In this document: piece after piece, positions 46,381 through 56,777 of the stretch | How positions within the stretch are numbered: the stretch's first letter is position 1 | How the letters are laid out: each line of letters begins with the position of its first letter | Source of the DNA: Mixophyes australis | Taxonomy: Eukaryota; Chordata; Amphibia; Anura; Limnodynastidae | Direction of reading: 5' to 3' | NCBI GenBank assembly: GCA_036250195.1 | Contig: JAVHZZ010000003.1 | Span: forward strand, 344,511,375-344,575,374 | Length of the DNA stretch: 64,000 nucleotides | The notes under the pieces: model-generated | What the model was told of the DNA's origin: nothing | Database searches by the model: none | Seen by the model: the letters and a program-made list of their open reading frames with translations, nothing else | Program-made: the position numbers and the translations under genes

Positions 46381-46396
46381 GTGGTTTGCGCTCAGA

Positions 46397-49390
46397 ATGG
46401 ATTCAAAGCAGTCCACATATGATCTAAATGAGCAACCAGGTTCTGTCACCAGTCCTGATGTTAGTGTTCCCAGTACGTCATCTGGCCAAGGCGATGTCAA
46501 ACAACAGAGTGTTTTCAAATTAGTGCAAAAAACAAAAACCAAAAAAAAATTTACTGTATTGAAGCGAAAAAGAAGTGTAACTGAGCAAAAGTTAAGTGAC
46601 GATAAAAAAAAAATTGCAAGCATGCCATTCTACACACGCAGTGGCAAAGAGAGAATGAGGCCTTCACCTTTGGCTATTAGTGGCAGATCCCAAAAAGTTA
46701 CCCAGCCTACAATTGGTGCACAACTACTGTTACGCGTCAAAGCTGAGCTGCAAGATAACAGTGAGGCATTACAGGAGAATATTTGCTCTGATTCACAAAT
46801 GACAACAATCCCTGTGGAGAGTCCATCCAACAGTGGGATGTCTAATCGTGAGCATTCTGCTGATGTGTGCCTTAATAGCCCGAGTGTAGCCGGTGATACC
46901 CAAATTGAGGATGCCACTTTGGAATTAGAAGAGGATGAGGGGGAGATTTGTGTAGGCGACGAGGGCGCTAATGAGGATGTTGATGAGGATGAGGTTGTTT
47001 GTGTAAGTCCTGCACCAGTGGCAGCAGTTCTGGCACGTGACAAGAAAAAGGCCATTGTCATGCCTGGGCATAAAACAAAAAAATCCACTTCTTATGTGTG
47101 GAATTATTTCTACCCAAATCCAGACAACAATTGTATAGCCATTTGTAGTGTATGTGAAGCCACAGTCAGTCGAGGGAGGGACCTTAACCATCTTGGAACC
47201 TCGTCTATGTTACGCCATTTAACGAGAGTTCATGGCAAAGTGTTGGGAAAAGCTGAAAGTTCTTCCCAAAAGAATACAAGCACTCCCTCATCAGCTAAGA
47301 CCCTCCGCTCACCGACATACCGACGGCTACAAAATACACCCACCACACCATCCTCATCAATATCCTCAGTAGCGCTTGGAGTTAGCCCGGCATCCCACTT
47401 AAGGCTGGATGACTCCGGCACTATTATTGATTCCTCTGAAGAAAGCGTTAGTCCTGCTGCTGCTGTTGCTGCTGCTGGGGGTGAATCGTCATCCCAGAGG
47501 CAGGTTAATAAAATGAGCAGTCCTACATTTCAGCAATTAACTGTGAAACAATCATTTGCGAGGGGAAGCAAATATGACAGCAGTCACCCAGTCGCCAAGC
47601 GAATCACAGACGCCATGGCTGCAATGTTAGTGTTAGATCTGCGTCCAATCTCCACAATAAACGCAGCTGGTTTTTCACAGTTAATTGAGGTTTTGTGTCC
47701 GCGTTACAGAATTCCATCGCGACACCATTTCTCCCGTAAAGCTATTCCACAACTATACCAAAAAGTGTGTAAAAATGTAGAGATTGCGCTGAAAAATGCC
47801 ATTCTGCCCACTGTTCACTTAACCACAGATATGTGGACAAGTGGAAGTGGCCAAACCAAAGACTATATGACTGTGACAGCCCACTGGGTTGGTCATTCAC
47901 CTTCACCAGCAGGAACAGCAGCAGCATGTACACCACTACGTAACATTTGTCACAGGCAGGCCACTCTTTGTATCACCGGCTTCACTAACAGGCATACGGC
48001 TGACAATTTGTTACGCAAACTGAGAGATGTGATTGATGCATGGCTTATACCACTCGGACTCTCCCCAGGGTATGTCATTTCAGATAACGCCAACAATATA
48101 GTGCGAGCATTACAGCTGGGTGATTTCCAACATATTCCCTGTTTTGCTCACACCATCAACTTGGTGGTGCAGAGCTTCCTACGAAATAACCGTGAGGTGC
48201 AGGAGATGCTTTCGGTGGCCCGTAAAATTTCAGGCCATTTCAGGCATTCAGCCACAGCATGTAGGAGATTACAGCAGCTCCAAGAGCAGTTTAACTTGCC
48301 CTGCCACCAACTTAAGCAAGAGGTGGTAACTCGGTGGAATTCCACCCTGTACATGCTTCAGAGGATGGAGGAACAGCGCAAAGCCATCCAAGCATATTGC
48401 ACAAGTCATGACATTGGGAAAGGAGGGGGGATGTATTTCACTCTTGCACAGTGGGGAATCCTTTCAGTGCTGTGCAAGGTGCTGAAACCATTTGAAGTTG
48501 TGACATGTGAGGTCAGTGCAGACTCTGCTAGTTTGAGCCAAGTCATTCCTTTAATTAGACTATTGGAAAAGCAGCTTGAGAAAATGAAGGAGGAGCTGAA
48601 AGCAAGCAATTCAGCAAAGTATGTTGGCCTTGTCGATCAAGTACTTAATTCGCTTCACAATGATCCTCGAGTTATTAAGATCTTGAACTCGGATCAGTAC
48701 GTTTTGGCCACTGTGCTTGATCCAAGGTTTAAAACCTACATTGAGTCTTTACTTGTAAATGAGCGAGATGTGAACTTTTGCAAGGAGCTATTGCTCAGCA
48801 AGTTGGCCGCTGAACTGGGCCTCGGCTTGACGACGTGTCCTCCTTCACTTTCTCAAGCTGTTGCTCGTAAAAAATTAAATTTCCAAAAAAGAAGCAGGGA
48901 AGACACAGGGGGCAGACCAGAACAATTTAACATCTGGGCTGGTTTGAAGGATTTTTCAAAAAAATGTGTCACTTTGCCCATAACTCCATCCAATATGAGT
49001 ATAAACATGCAAAGGATGGTGGAGGATTACTTTCAAGAGGTAGTTGATATGGAAATGTCAGACAGTCCCTTTCCTTACTGGGAAGAAAAGCAGGCCATTT
49101 GGAAACCCATGTACAAACTTGCTTTGCAATACCTAAGCTGCCCACCCTCCAGTGTGTACTCTGAACGAGTGTTCAGCACAGCAGGGAACTTAGTCAGTGA
49201 TCGCCGTAGAAGGTTACTTCCCAAAAATGTGGAGAAAATGATGTTTATAAAAATGAACTACATCTTCCACGAGGAAGGCCTTCACCATCCAAGACATCCA
49301 AGCACTGACTGTTCTCTAATGGCGGATTCAAGCGGCGATGAATTGATAGTCTGTGATGATGACGTACACACTGATGAGGGTGAGGATTAA
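46397..49390 (+). CDS. hAT-family transposase with BED zinc finger, 997 aa
   Basis: A single open frame without introns. Residues 1-220 are a low-complexity N-terminal extension with a basic part (about 42-75) and an acidic stretch (about 170-205). A BED zinc finger follows at about 230-283 (YVWNYFY, CSVCEATV, HLTRVHG). The RNase H-like hAT core has TTDMWTS (Asp about 478), VISDNANNI (Asp about 563), PCFAHTINLVVQ and TRWNSTLYML. The C-terminal dimerisation region SSVYSERVFSTAGNLVSDRR lies near 917-936. The layout is that of ZBED/hAT-Ac-type transposases, but it is longer than the usual 600-700 residues because of the N-terminal extension. It would cut out the surrounding element and insert it with 8-bp duplications. 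No frameshift or stop is present. The start is the first ATG after the leader array. Confidence 0.95.
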   Translation: MDSKQSTYDLNEQPGSVTSPDVSVPSTSSGQGDVKQQSVFKLVQKTKTKKKFTVLKRKRSVTEQKLSDDKKKIASMPFYTRSGKERMRPSPLAISGRSQKVTQPTIGAQLLLRVKAELQDNSEALQENICSDSQMTTIPVESPSNSGMSNREHSADVCLNSPSVAGDTQIEDATLELEEDEGEICVGDEGANEDVDEDEVVCVSPAPVAAVLARDKKKAIVMPGHKTKKSTSYVWNYFYPNPDNNCIAICSVCEATVSRGRDLNHLGTSSMLRHLTRVHGKVLGKAESSSQKNTSTPSSAKTLRSPTYRRLQNTPTTPSSSISSVALGVSPASHLRLDDSGTIIDSSEESVSPAAAVAAAGGESSSQRQVNKMSSPTFQQLTVKQSFARGSKYDSSHPVAKRITDAMAAMLVLDLRPISTINAAGFSQLIEVLCPRYRIPSRHHFSRKAIPQLYQKVCKNVEIALKNAILPTVHLTTDMWTSGSGQTKDYMTVTAHWVGHSPSPAGTAAACTPLRNICHRQATLCITGFTNRHTADNLLRKLRDVIDAWLIPLGLSPGYVISDNANNIVRALQLGDFQHIPCFAHTINLVVQSFLRNNREVQEMLSVARKISGHFRHSATACRRLQQLQEQFNLPCHQLKQEVVTRWNSTLYMLQRMEEQRKAIQAYCTSHDIGKGGGMYFTLAQWGILSVLCKVLKPFEVVTCEVSADSASLSQVIPLIRLLEKQLEKMKEELKASNSAKYVGLVDQVLNSLHNDPRVIKILNSDQYVLATVLDPRFKTYIESLLVNERDVNFCKELLLSKLAAELGLGLTTCPPSLSQAVARKKLNFQKRSREDTGGRPEQFNIWAGLKDFSKKCVTLPITPSNMSINMQRMVEDYFQEVVDMEMSDSPFPYWEEKQAIWKPMYKLALQYLSCPPSSVYSERVFSTAGNLVSDRRRRLLPKNVEKMMFIKMNYIFHEEGLHHPRHPSTDCSLMADSSGDELIVCDDDVHTDEGED

Positions 49391-49559
49391 GCTGAAGATG
49401 ATGCCGATAACATCTTTTTAAAACTTTCTATGTAAGTGTAGGGTGCAATCTACCCCCAAAGAGGAAAGGGACTTGTGGCATTTCCATATCACATACCATC
49501 TTGAAAGGCTGCTGTTAGGGCAATTTATCCTTAAGGGTAGGGTGTCATAGACAGAGTGA

Positions 49560-50090
49560 CCCTAAACTGGCTTTGTCCATTTTTCATAATATTGTACAGT
49601 CTATAATGGCTGAATTTTTGGGTATTTTATACAAGTGGAGGGGGGCCTAGAGAGACAGAAACCAAACTGGCTTTTTCCATGTCAATTAATATTGTACAGT
49701 CTATAATGGCTGAATTTTTTGGTATTTTATACAAGTGGAGGGGGGCCTAGAGAGACAGAGTGACCCCAAACTGTCTTTCTCCATGTCAATTAATATTGTA
49801 CAGTCTATAATGGCTGAATTTTTTAGTATTTTATACAAGTGGAGGGGGGCCTAGAGAGACAGAGTGACCCCAAACTGTCTTTCTCCATGTCAATTAATAT
49901 TGTACAGTCTATAATGGCTGAATTTTTTGGTATTTTATACAAGTGGAGGGGGGCCTTGAGAGACAGAAACCAAACTGGCTTTCTCCATGTCAATTAATAT
50001 TGTACAGTCTATAATGGCTGAATTTTTTGGTATTTTATACAAGTGGAGGGGGGCCTTGAGAGACAGAAACCAAACTGGCTTTTTCCATTT
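49560..50090 (+). repeat. Second tandem array of the hAT element (about 102 bp x 5)
   Basis: Units carrying gtacagtctataatggctga recur at 49594, 49694, 49798, 49902 and 50002, giving spacings of 100, 104, 104 and 100 bp. They lie downstream of the transposase stop and differ in sequence from the leader array. Confidence 0.92.
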
Positions 50091-50337
50091 CTTTACATAT
50101 TTAACTATAAGTGTAGGGTGTAATATACATTCAAAGACGATGGCTGCATTGCCAATATGCATAGATGGAGAGGAAGACAATCTGTTTTGTGTGTAGAATA
50201 GGCCTACCAACGAAGAATTAAACTGTTTTTTTGGATGATTTATTACCTCAACAATTAGATTACTTGTCTCTAAAACAGTTGGAGCACTAAATTGGGTTAA
50301 TTTAGGCCCAAAAACATGGATTTTCCCAAAAAATAGC

Positions 50338-50462
50338 AAAACAAAACCAAACAAAACCAAAACCAAAACCAAAACACGCAATGGAGGTTTTGCAAAACCA
50401 AAACCAAAACCAAAACACGACGGTAATCCAGATCCAAAACCGAATCCAAAACCAAAACACGG
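50338..50462 (+). repeat. Subterminal (AAAACC)n block of the hAT right end
   Basis: Repeats of aaaacc, partly interrupted by acacgcaatgg and ccagatccaaaaccg, fill the last 140 bp before the right inverted repeat. Such short subterminal repeats commonly serve as transposase binding sites in hAT elements; that role here is inference. Confidence 0.75.
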
Positions 50463-50489
50463 GGGTCAGTGACCATCTCTAATTGTAAG

Positions 50490-51902
50490 TACAAGAATAA
50501 CCCATTCATTCATATTACTGTACTGTTGATATCTCTGCACTTCGTTTCATTCTGTGGCGGAGTTTGAAGATCCCTGTGATGGGTCAGCCAAGGCTGGGAG
50601 AACCTTTAGTGCCCATTGATTTTTACAATTATAACTATGTAAATTGTTATCCTGTACCACGGTTTTCAGTAAACATCATTGATTGACATTGAAATAGTTT
50701 TCTGTGATTGCTCTGTTGCATTCAGCACACCAAACCTTGTGGCTTTTGTGGTCTAGACAAATGTGTCATATATATAGTAGGTGACACTAGCTGTCGTGGA
50801 ATGGTTAATGTTTCCATGTGTCTTACCCCCTTCTACCTTTTAATCGTGAAAACAAATATGTTGCTTGTCGTCACTAAAGCTTCATACAAGTCACATAATC
50901 CTCTATTATAGAGTGCTTAATATCATACCTTGTCAGACCTGCCAAGTCCAGGGCTCAGGAAGGGACTAGGATAAAGTAAGTGTGATGACGGTTTGATAAG
51001 GAAGAGTTGGTGACATCACATAGACATACCATGAATGGTTGTTTTGGGGGCGTTAGTGCAGTGTTAAATTCATACTTTCCAGAAGCAAAACGTGATCTCA
51101 GCCTGAAATTAGCGATTGACATGCTAATTGCGTGACAATTTTTAATGCAAGATATACTAGGTGGTTGTACAATTCATTACTACTAAACATGTGACATCAG
51201 GATGATCTAACTTTTCTGAAAATAATTGTTGATAAGATGCACTATTTCATCTACACCACTGCACACATTATGAACAAAGTCTGCTACTCCATCAAGAAAT
51301 ATGAGTAATGATAATAATGAAGCTTTTCTACCACAGTCTAGTAAAAGCATCACCGTTTACAGAATGATGGTGATGGGGGCCACAATACTGCTACCAAGTT
51401 TCAAGGGGAAGAATAGTGGAATTATTTTTGCTTTTGTAGAAAAAGTGTGGTGCATGGGTCCAGGCCTTTACTGAAGGGATCAGGGTGGCAGTGGGTGTGA
51501 ATGTTACTGTTCTGCAGTGGAGAAGTACCAGGAGGTTATATATCACAAGCAATCTCTGTACTTCTGATCATGCCATCCTGCGATATGCCTTCTGACAGGA
51601 AAATAAAAGCCCAGAATCAGGGCTGGCAGGGGAGCATCTGCCCCCCCGGACCGGTCCCATAGTTGGCTACCTTGGGCAGGGTCACTGGGCCGTCTGCATT
51701 TTTCCTCCTATAAAATGTTCTTAATAGACTGCTGAGTCAAGTCTTGCCCCCTGGGCTAAGATTTGCCAGCCCTCCCCAACCAGGGTACACCTCAGGACAT
51801 AAGAATCCTACTCCTATGTCTGACCAATCGCTTTCACTGACATCATAAATAAAAGCACTGAGGTAAACTGCTCCTGTGGTCAGACATAGTGAAGTGGAAA
51901 CA
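50490..51902. other. Nothing recognised
   Basis: Intergenic; a short C-rich stretch at about 51640-51655. No coding or repeat landmarks. Confidence 0.5.
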
Positions 51903-51910
51903 CTCCTCTG

Positions 51911-52066
51911 CAGTGGCGGAACTACCATTGGTGCAGCAGGTGTGGTGCACTGGGGGCCCATGGAGATAATGGGGCCCGCTGCACAGGGAACTAGCAAGCC
52001 GTGGGCCCCGGTTGCCTCCTTCCGCTTCCCTGCACTGGGGCCCACAACTTGCTACTTCCGCCTCTG
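51911..52066. mobile_element. Short hAT-type MITE, 156 bp
   Basis: The ends cagtggcggaactacc (left) and cttccgcctctg (right) are imperfect inverted repeats, flanked by a perfect 8-bp duplication ctcctctg (51903-51910, 52067-52074). Non-coding. Confidence 0.85.
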
Positions 52067-52074
52067 CTCCTCTG

Positions 52075-52818
52075 TGTCACATGAGAGTGCTTCACCTGTA
52101 AAGTTGGTGCGTTTATCTGCGCTTCACTCACTTGTATGTCTATAGTAGTCATTTAGGTATTACGAATGCTGGGCTTGTCATCCTGGGTCTTTCATTCTGT
52201 TTTCATCCATTTTGGATGCACGAAAAACAAACAAAAAAAATACAGGAGTTTAGACATCATTCAGATCTTCATGACAGTATTATGCTTTACCTTTTCCAAC
52301 ATAGCATGCTGCACATTCTTCACGCACATTTTCATGTATTCAGATTGAATGCTGTCCTGCACAACGCATGAGAAATGTATAAACACGCAATGTCCTTTTT
52401 ACATGCGTTCACTTGATAGCACCAGAACTTGTGGTGTGTGTGAATAGTCCCTTACTGTATTTACTAACTAAACACGTCAACACATTCCTATAACTGAAAG
52501 AACATTTAGAATATGATACCAAGAAAATGCCATGCAATGCTTGTATTGTAATATCTACAAAATAAAGCTTATAGATTATCATTTAGGTGGGTTACAATAA
52601 TACTCTCTGAACTCCTTTTGTTTTTTCCCTTTAATACAGTTTTTTTTGTTTTTTGTTTTGAGATTTTTATGCAACATCTCCCTATTTTTGCCTTGTTGTT
52701 TCATCCCTTTACTAGAGCAATCGTGTGCAGTGGGGCCTTTCTCTTCTTGGGCTAGTGAATGTGCAGTGACTGAGCAATGTGAAAATTCTGGTGTATATTA
52801 ACAAATCTAGTTATTATC
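52075..52818. other. Nothing recognised
   Basis: AT-rich intergenic sequence with T tracts at about 52640-52660. Confidence 0.5.
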
Positions 52819-53289
52819 TTCTATAGCAGGGGATGGCAAGCCCTGGCAAGTGTGCCAGATGTGGCACGTGGACCAGTTTTATCTGGCACACTGGAGCTCC
52901 GTAGCTACATCACTAAAGCAGCTAAAGATGGCATGTAGGCTCCGAGTCGGTCATCTTTGCCGGTGTCACGGTTTGGTATTCTGGACTCTTGAATCCGCCC
53001 AACAGATGTTACCCCTAGCAGGGCGCGGAGTTTAATGGGCAAATGGTTTTCACCAGCGGTCACCGCAAGGCAATATCGTATAAATGAATACAATAGAGAT
53101 ATAATCGATATATTAAAATATGGCAATAGCATGAAGAGTTCAGCAACAAAGTAAAGATGGTAATGCAGCAGGTATATGGAACTACAATAAGGCAGCACAA
53201 CATCGGAGGTATAAGTAACAGTCCAGGCAGCAATGTAGTCACAGGAGATGCAGCAAGGGTAAGATACCATGTAATGCCTTAATATGCTT

Positions 53290-54160
53290 AGATGAATAGA
53301 AACAGTTCAGCCAGCAGGAGATAAGAACAAGCAGCTAGATGATACGACCTGTAATGCCACAGAGGCAAATGCGGAGTAGATGAAGCTTGAGTAATAGAAT
53401 CCGGAGCGGTGACACGATAGGGTCAGATGTAACTTGAGCAGCATGGCCCGTGTAGCAGCAGCACAAAGAAGACAAGTGTAGCTTAGGGAATCCAGCCCGT
53501 GGACCAGCAACACAACAGAGTCAGGTGAAGCTTGAGCGGTATAGCCCGTGTAGCAGCAGCACAAAGACCACCAGTGTAGCTTAGGGAATCCAGCCCGTGG
53601 AACAGCAACACAACAGAGTCAGGTGAAGCTTGAGCGGTATAGCACGTGGAACAGCAACACAGCAGAGTCAGGTGAAGCTTGAGCGGTATAGCCCGTGGAA
53701 CAGCAACACAGCAGAGTCAGGTGAAGCTTGAGCAGTATAGCCCGTAGAACAGCAACACAGCAGAGTCAGGGGAAGCTTGAGCGGTATAGCCCGTGGATCA
53801 GCAACACAGCAGAGACAGGTGCAGCTTGAGCAGTATAGCCAGTGGAACAGCAAACACAGCGGAGACAGTTGCAGCTTGAGCAGTATAGCGCTTGAAACAG
53901 CAAAGGCAGGTGGAGCTTCAGCAGTATAGCCAGTGGAACAACAAACACAGCAGAGACAGTTGCAGCTTGAGCAGTATAGCCCTTGAAACAGCAACACAGC
54001 AGAGACAGGTGCAGCTTGAGCAGTATAGCCAGTGGAACAGCAAACACAGCGGAGACAGTTGCAGCTTGAGCAGTATAGCCCTTGAAACAGCAACACAGCA
54101 GAGACTGGTGCAGCTTGAGCAGTATAGCCCTTGAAACAGCAACACAGCAGAGGCACTGAC
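53290..54160. repeat. Minisatellite, unit about 50 bp
   Basis: Units with gcttgag(c)(g/a)gtatagcc(c/a)gt and aacagcaacacagcagag recur about every 46-52 bp across the segment. Open frames here (up to 169 codons on the minus strand) only reflect the repeat. Confidence 0.92.
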
Positions 54161-54338
54161 GATCCAGGTGAGAGCACACAGAATAGGTAGGCACCTAATC
54201 AAACAGGTAACTTGATCAACAGGCCCAGAGGAAAGGGAGGAGGTGCCTTTTCAAGTTTAGAGCCAGAATCAGGAACCAATAGGAATCTTGCCAGCAACAG
54301 ACAGGTACTCAGTCTGTACATGTGCAGATCAAAACTGA

Positions 54339-54513
54339 GGGCTAGATTTACTAAGCTGCGGGTTTGAAAAAGTGGGGATGTTGCCTATAGCAACCAATCA
54401 GATTCTAGCTTTCATTTATTTAGTACCTTCTACAAAATGACAGCTAGAATCTGATTGGTTGCTAGAGGCAACATCCCCACTTTTTCAAACCCGCAGCTTA
54501 GTAAATCTAGCCC
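54339..54513. mobile_element. Palindromic MITE family A, copy 3 (nested)
   Basis: gggctagatttactaagctg start and complementary end, with gtttgaaaaagtggggatg arms; nearly perfect palindrome. It sits inside the hAT-like element at 52827-55502. Confidence 0.9.
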
Positions 54514-54704
54514 TGAGGGTTTGAGGTCTGCTAATGAAACACAGATGAGTGTCTTAGTCTTTGTTTATGGAAGCCGAATAAGCGCCGTGTGATATCCGGC
54601 TTTAGTGAAGAGGCTGCCAGGTTTCAATGTGAAATGAAAGACGTGTGCTGACTCCAGAGGTGCGTAGCACATAAGAAAGTAGATAGCAAATATGTTTTTA
54701 GTTG

Positions 54705-54985
54705 AACCGGGGGCGCAACAATGTGGTATAATATGTATTGGGGGCACAACTATGTGGCATAATATGTATTGGGGGCACAACTATGAAGCATAATATGTAT
54801 TGGGGGCACAACTATGAGGCATAATATGTAATGGGGGCACAACTAAGGCATAATATGTAATGGGGGCACAACTAAGGCATAATATGCAATGGGGGCACAA
54901 CTATGGGGCATAATATGAACTGGGGTACTACGATGTGGCATAATTTGAACTGGGGACACTACTGTGTGGCATAATGTTTATTTGT
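54705..54985. repeat. Minisatellite, unit about 30 bp
   Basis: gggggcacaactatg(t/a)ggcataatatgtatt-type units repeat about nine times, degenerating to the right. Confidence 0.92.
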
Positions 54986-55179
54986 CTCATCACTATTAAT
55001 AGTATGATATTAGCATAAGAGAAGAAATAATTTATGTATGTATATAGAGTAGACGGTGCTGAAAGTGGAAATTTAGAAGTGGCAGTATGGAAAATATGAG
55101 TGAATGGAATTTGATAGTGTTAGAATGAAAGCAGTAGAAGTAGTTGTATGGAATAATACTATAAACCAGCAAACTTCCA

Positions 55180-55217
55180 CCTGTGTGTGTATGTATATAT
55201 GTGTGTGTGTGTCTGTT

Positions 55218-55263
<46 letters not shown>

Positions 55264-55305
55264 CACACACACACACATATATACATATATATACACACAC
55301 ACACA
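55180..55305. repeat. Compound (GT)n-(TA)n-(CA)n microsatellite
   Basis: (TG)n at 55181-55212, (TA)n at 55220-55259, (CA)n and TA runs to 55305; overall an inverted structure. Confidence 0.9.
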
Positions 55306-55510
55306 GTGGGCAAAGTGGGGATGTATACAGTTGTACGCCACTTCTCCTACTGCCTTCATCGTACAACTATTTTTATTACTGCCAGTTCTGATTTTCCACT
55401 TCGACCAGTGTGTGTGTGTGTTATATTATATACACAACTGGCGCACCTGGGCTTGAATAGATGTTAGCCGCACACTGATAAAAAAAAGTTGACCAACCCC
55501 TGTCCTGTAG

Positions 55511-56438
55511 GGTTTATGTGAATAATATAATATTATGTTATTACTCAATGTAAATATTGGAATTATATTACCCCTTAGGGGGGTGGATATTGGAATGTTA
55601 TTATTTCCCCTCTATAGAGGAATGTGCATGTTCATATGCTATTCTGTCTGTGCTGAAACTGAACTCTGTCATCGCTGTAAATAATTAAAAAATACCTTGT
55701 AATTTAAAATGTGGAGCAAACCAAAATAATCAATTTAGTGATGGAAATATCCAGCTCATGTAAGTAGGCAACTAAACAATTTAACGTTGAAGGAAATTTT
55801 CATTATAAGAGAGCCTCTACTCCTTCACTAACATCCCCTAAGGGTGTGAAAGCACTGGTTTTGTATTTTTATTTTAATGTTTTTCCAACCTGCCTATATT
55901 ACTGCGATTTGTCAGACAAGTACATGGAGATCTTAAACCGCAGCTAATGACAGATCCTTTGTGTTCTCCTTTTAAAATATTACTGAACAACTTAGTGCAA
56001 TTTCTACACTTCCAATATAATAGACAATTACAGAAATAACTGAATTATATACACGTCTTGTTACAAATACAGGTATAAGGTGTAATTACATGTAATTATA
56101 TTTTTCACAGTAGCTGATGGCAACATTTTTGTTACATTTGTCTTTTGAGTTTATTTCCAACACTGTTTTTTCTTCCATTTACACAATGAAACCTATTGTT
56201 ATTGTTGAACCCATACTCGAGTATTTATTGCCCTCTACTGGTGGGAAACAATATTTTCTGTGCTAACCGTCACTGCACTGATGATTGTGCTTTATACTGA
56301 AAGCCAAGAAATATCAGCATACTGTCTGCCCCCTACTAGTTATCAATCACCTGAAATAAAAATAAATTACTCTTAAGAAAATGAATTCTTATAAGTGCTC
56401 TCAACTTATTAAAAAAAAAAAAACACTGTAAAAATGTT
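55511..56438. other. Nothing recognised
   Basis: AT-rich; related phrases ccctctactggtgg (56231) and ccccctactagt (56329) may be traces of a decayed repeat. Confidence 0.45.
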
Positions 56439-56440
56439 GT

Positions 56441-56777
56441 GCAGCACGGTGGCACAGTGGAAAGCATTGCTGACTCACAACGCTGGGATCATGAGTTTCA
56501 TTCTGACCCTGCCTCTAATTATGTGGAGTTTGTATGTTCTCCTAAGTTTTGTGTTGGTTTCCTTTTGGTGCTCCGTCTCCCTACCACTCTCCAAAGACAT
56601 ACTGTTAGGTTAATTGGTTCCGATGTAATTAACCCTAGTGCCTGTGTGTCCCTGTATGCTAGAGAATATAGACTGTAAGCTCTGTGGCAAGGACTGATGT
56701 TAATGGTAAAGCATTCTCTGTAAAAGCGCTTCGTAATGTGTAGGTGCTACATAATTAACCGTTAATAAATAAATGTT
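56441..56777 (+). mobile_element. tRNA-like SINE, near full length
   Basis: Begins gcagcacggtggcacagtgg, whose tggcacagtgg fits a pol III box A. A degraded box B (gagtttcattctg) follows, then the body tgtggagtttgtatgttctc, ggttaattggttccg, gactgtaagctctgtgg, and an AATAAATG-type end. It is the same family as 19168-19450. Confidence 0.78.

Larger units (their letters stand above)
44322..50481 (+). mobile_element. Complete autonomous-looking hAT transposon, 6160 bp
   Basis: The ends tagagatgg (44322) and ccatctcta (50481) are 9-bp inverted repeats, flanked by a perfect 8-bp target duplication attgtaag (44314-44321, 50482-50489), the hAT hallmark. Inside are a subterminal hairpin gtaccgagctgagcagctcg (from 44381), a TATA box, a 17-unit 100-bp array, an intact transposase ORF, a second array, and a subterminal (AAAACC)n block at the right end. 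An undamaged ORF, perfect duplication and near-identical array units point to a recent insertion. Confidence 0.95.
52827..55502. mobile_element. Non-autonomous hAT-like element carrying minisatellites
   Basis: The ends caggggatggcaagc and, on the complement of the right end, caggggttggtcaac are inverted partners. The flanks ttctatag (52819-52826) and tcctgtag (55503-55510) match at 6 of 8 positions, as an aged hAT duplication. No transposase. The interior holds a 50-bp minisatellite, a family A MITE, a 30-bp minisatellite and TA/CA microsatellites. Confidence 0.65.

Noticed and set aside
53668..54202. Minus-strand open frames of 94-169 codons rich in Cys, Leu and Ala
   Set aside because: They run across the 50-bp minisatellite, and the protein repeats with the DNA unit.
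55104..55456. Tyr/Ile/Thr/His-rich open frames
   Set aside because: Products of the compound TA/CA microsatellite.
56441..56520. Possible tRNA gene
   Set aside because: Box A is present but box B is degraded and the sequence continues as a repeat body; it is a SINE head.
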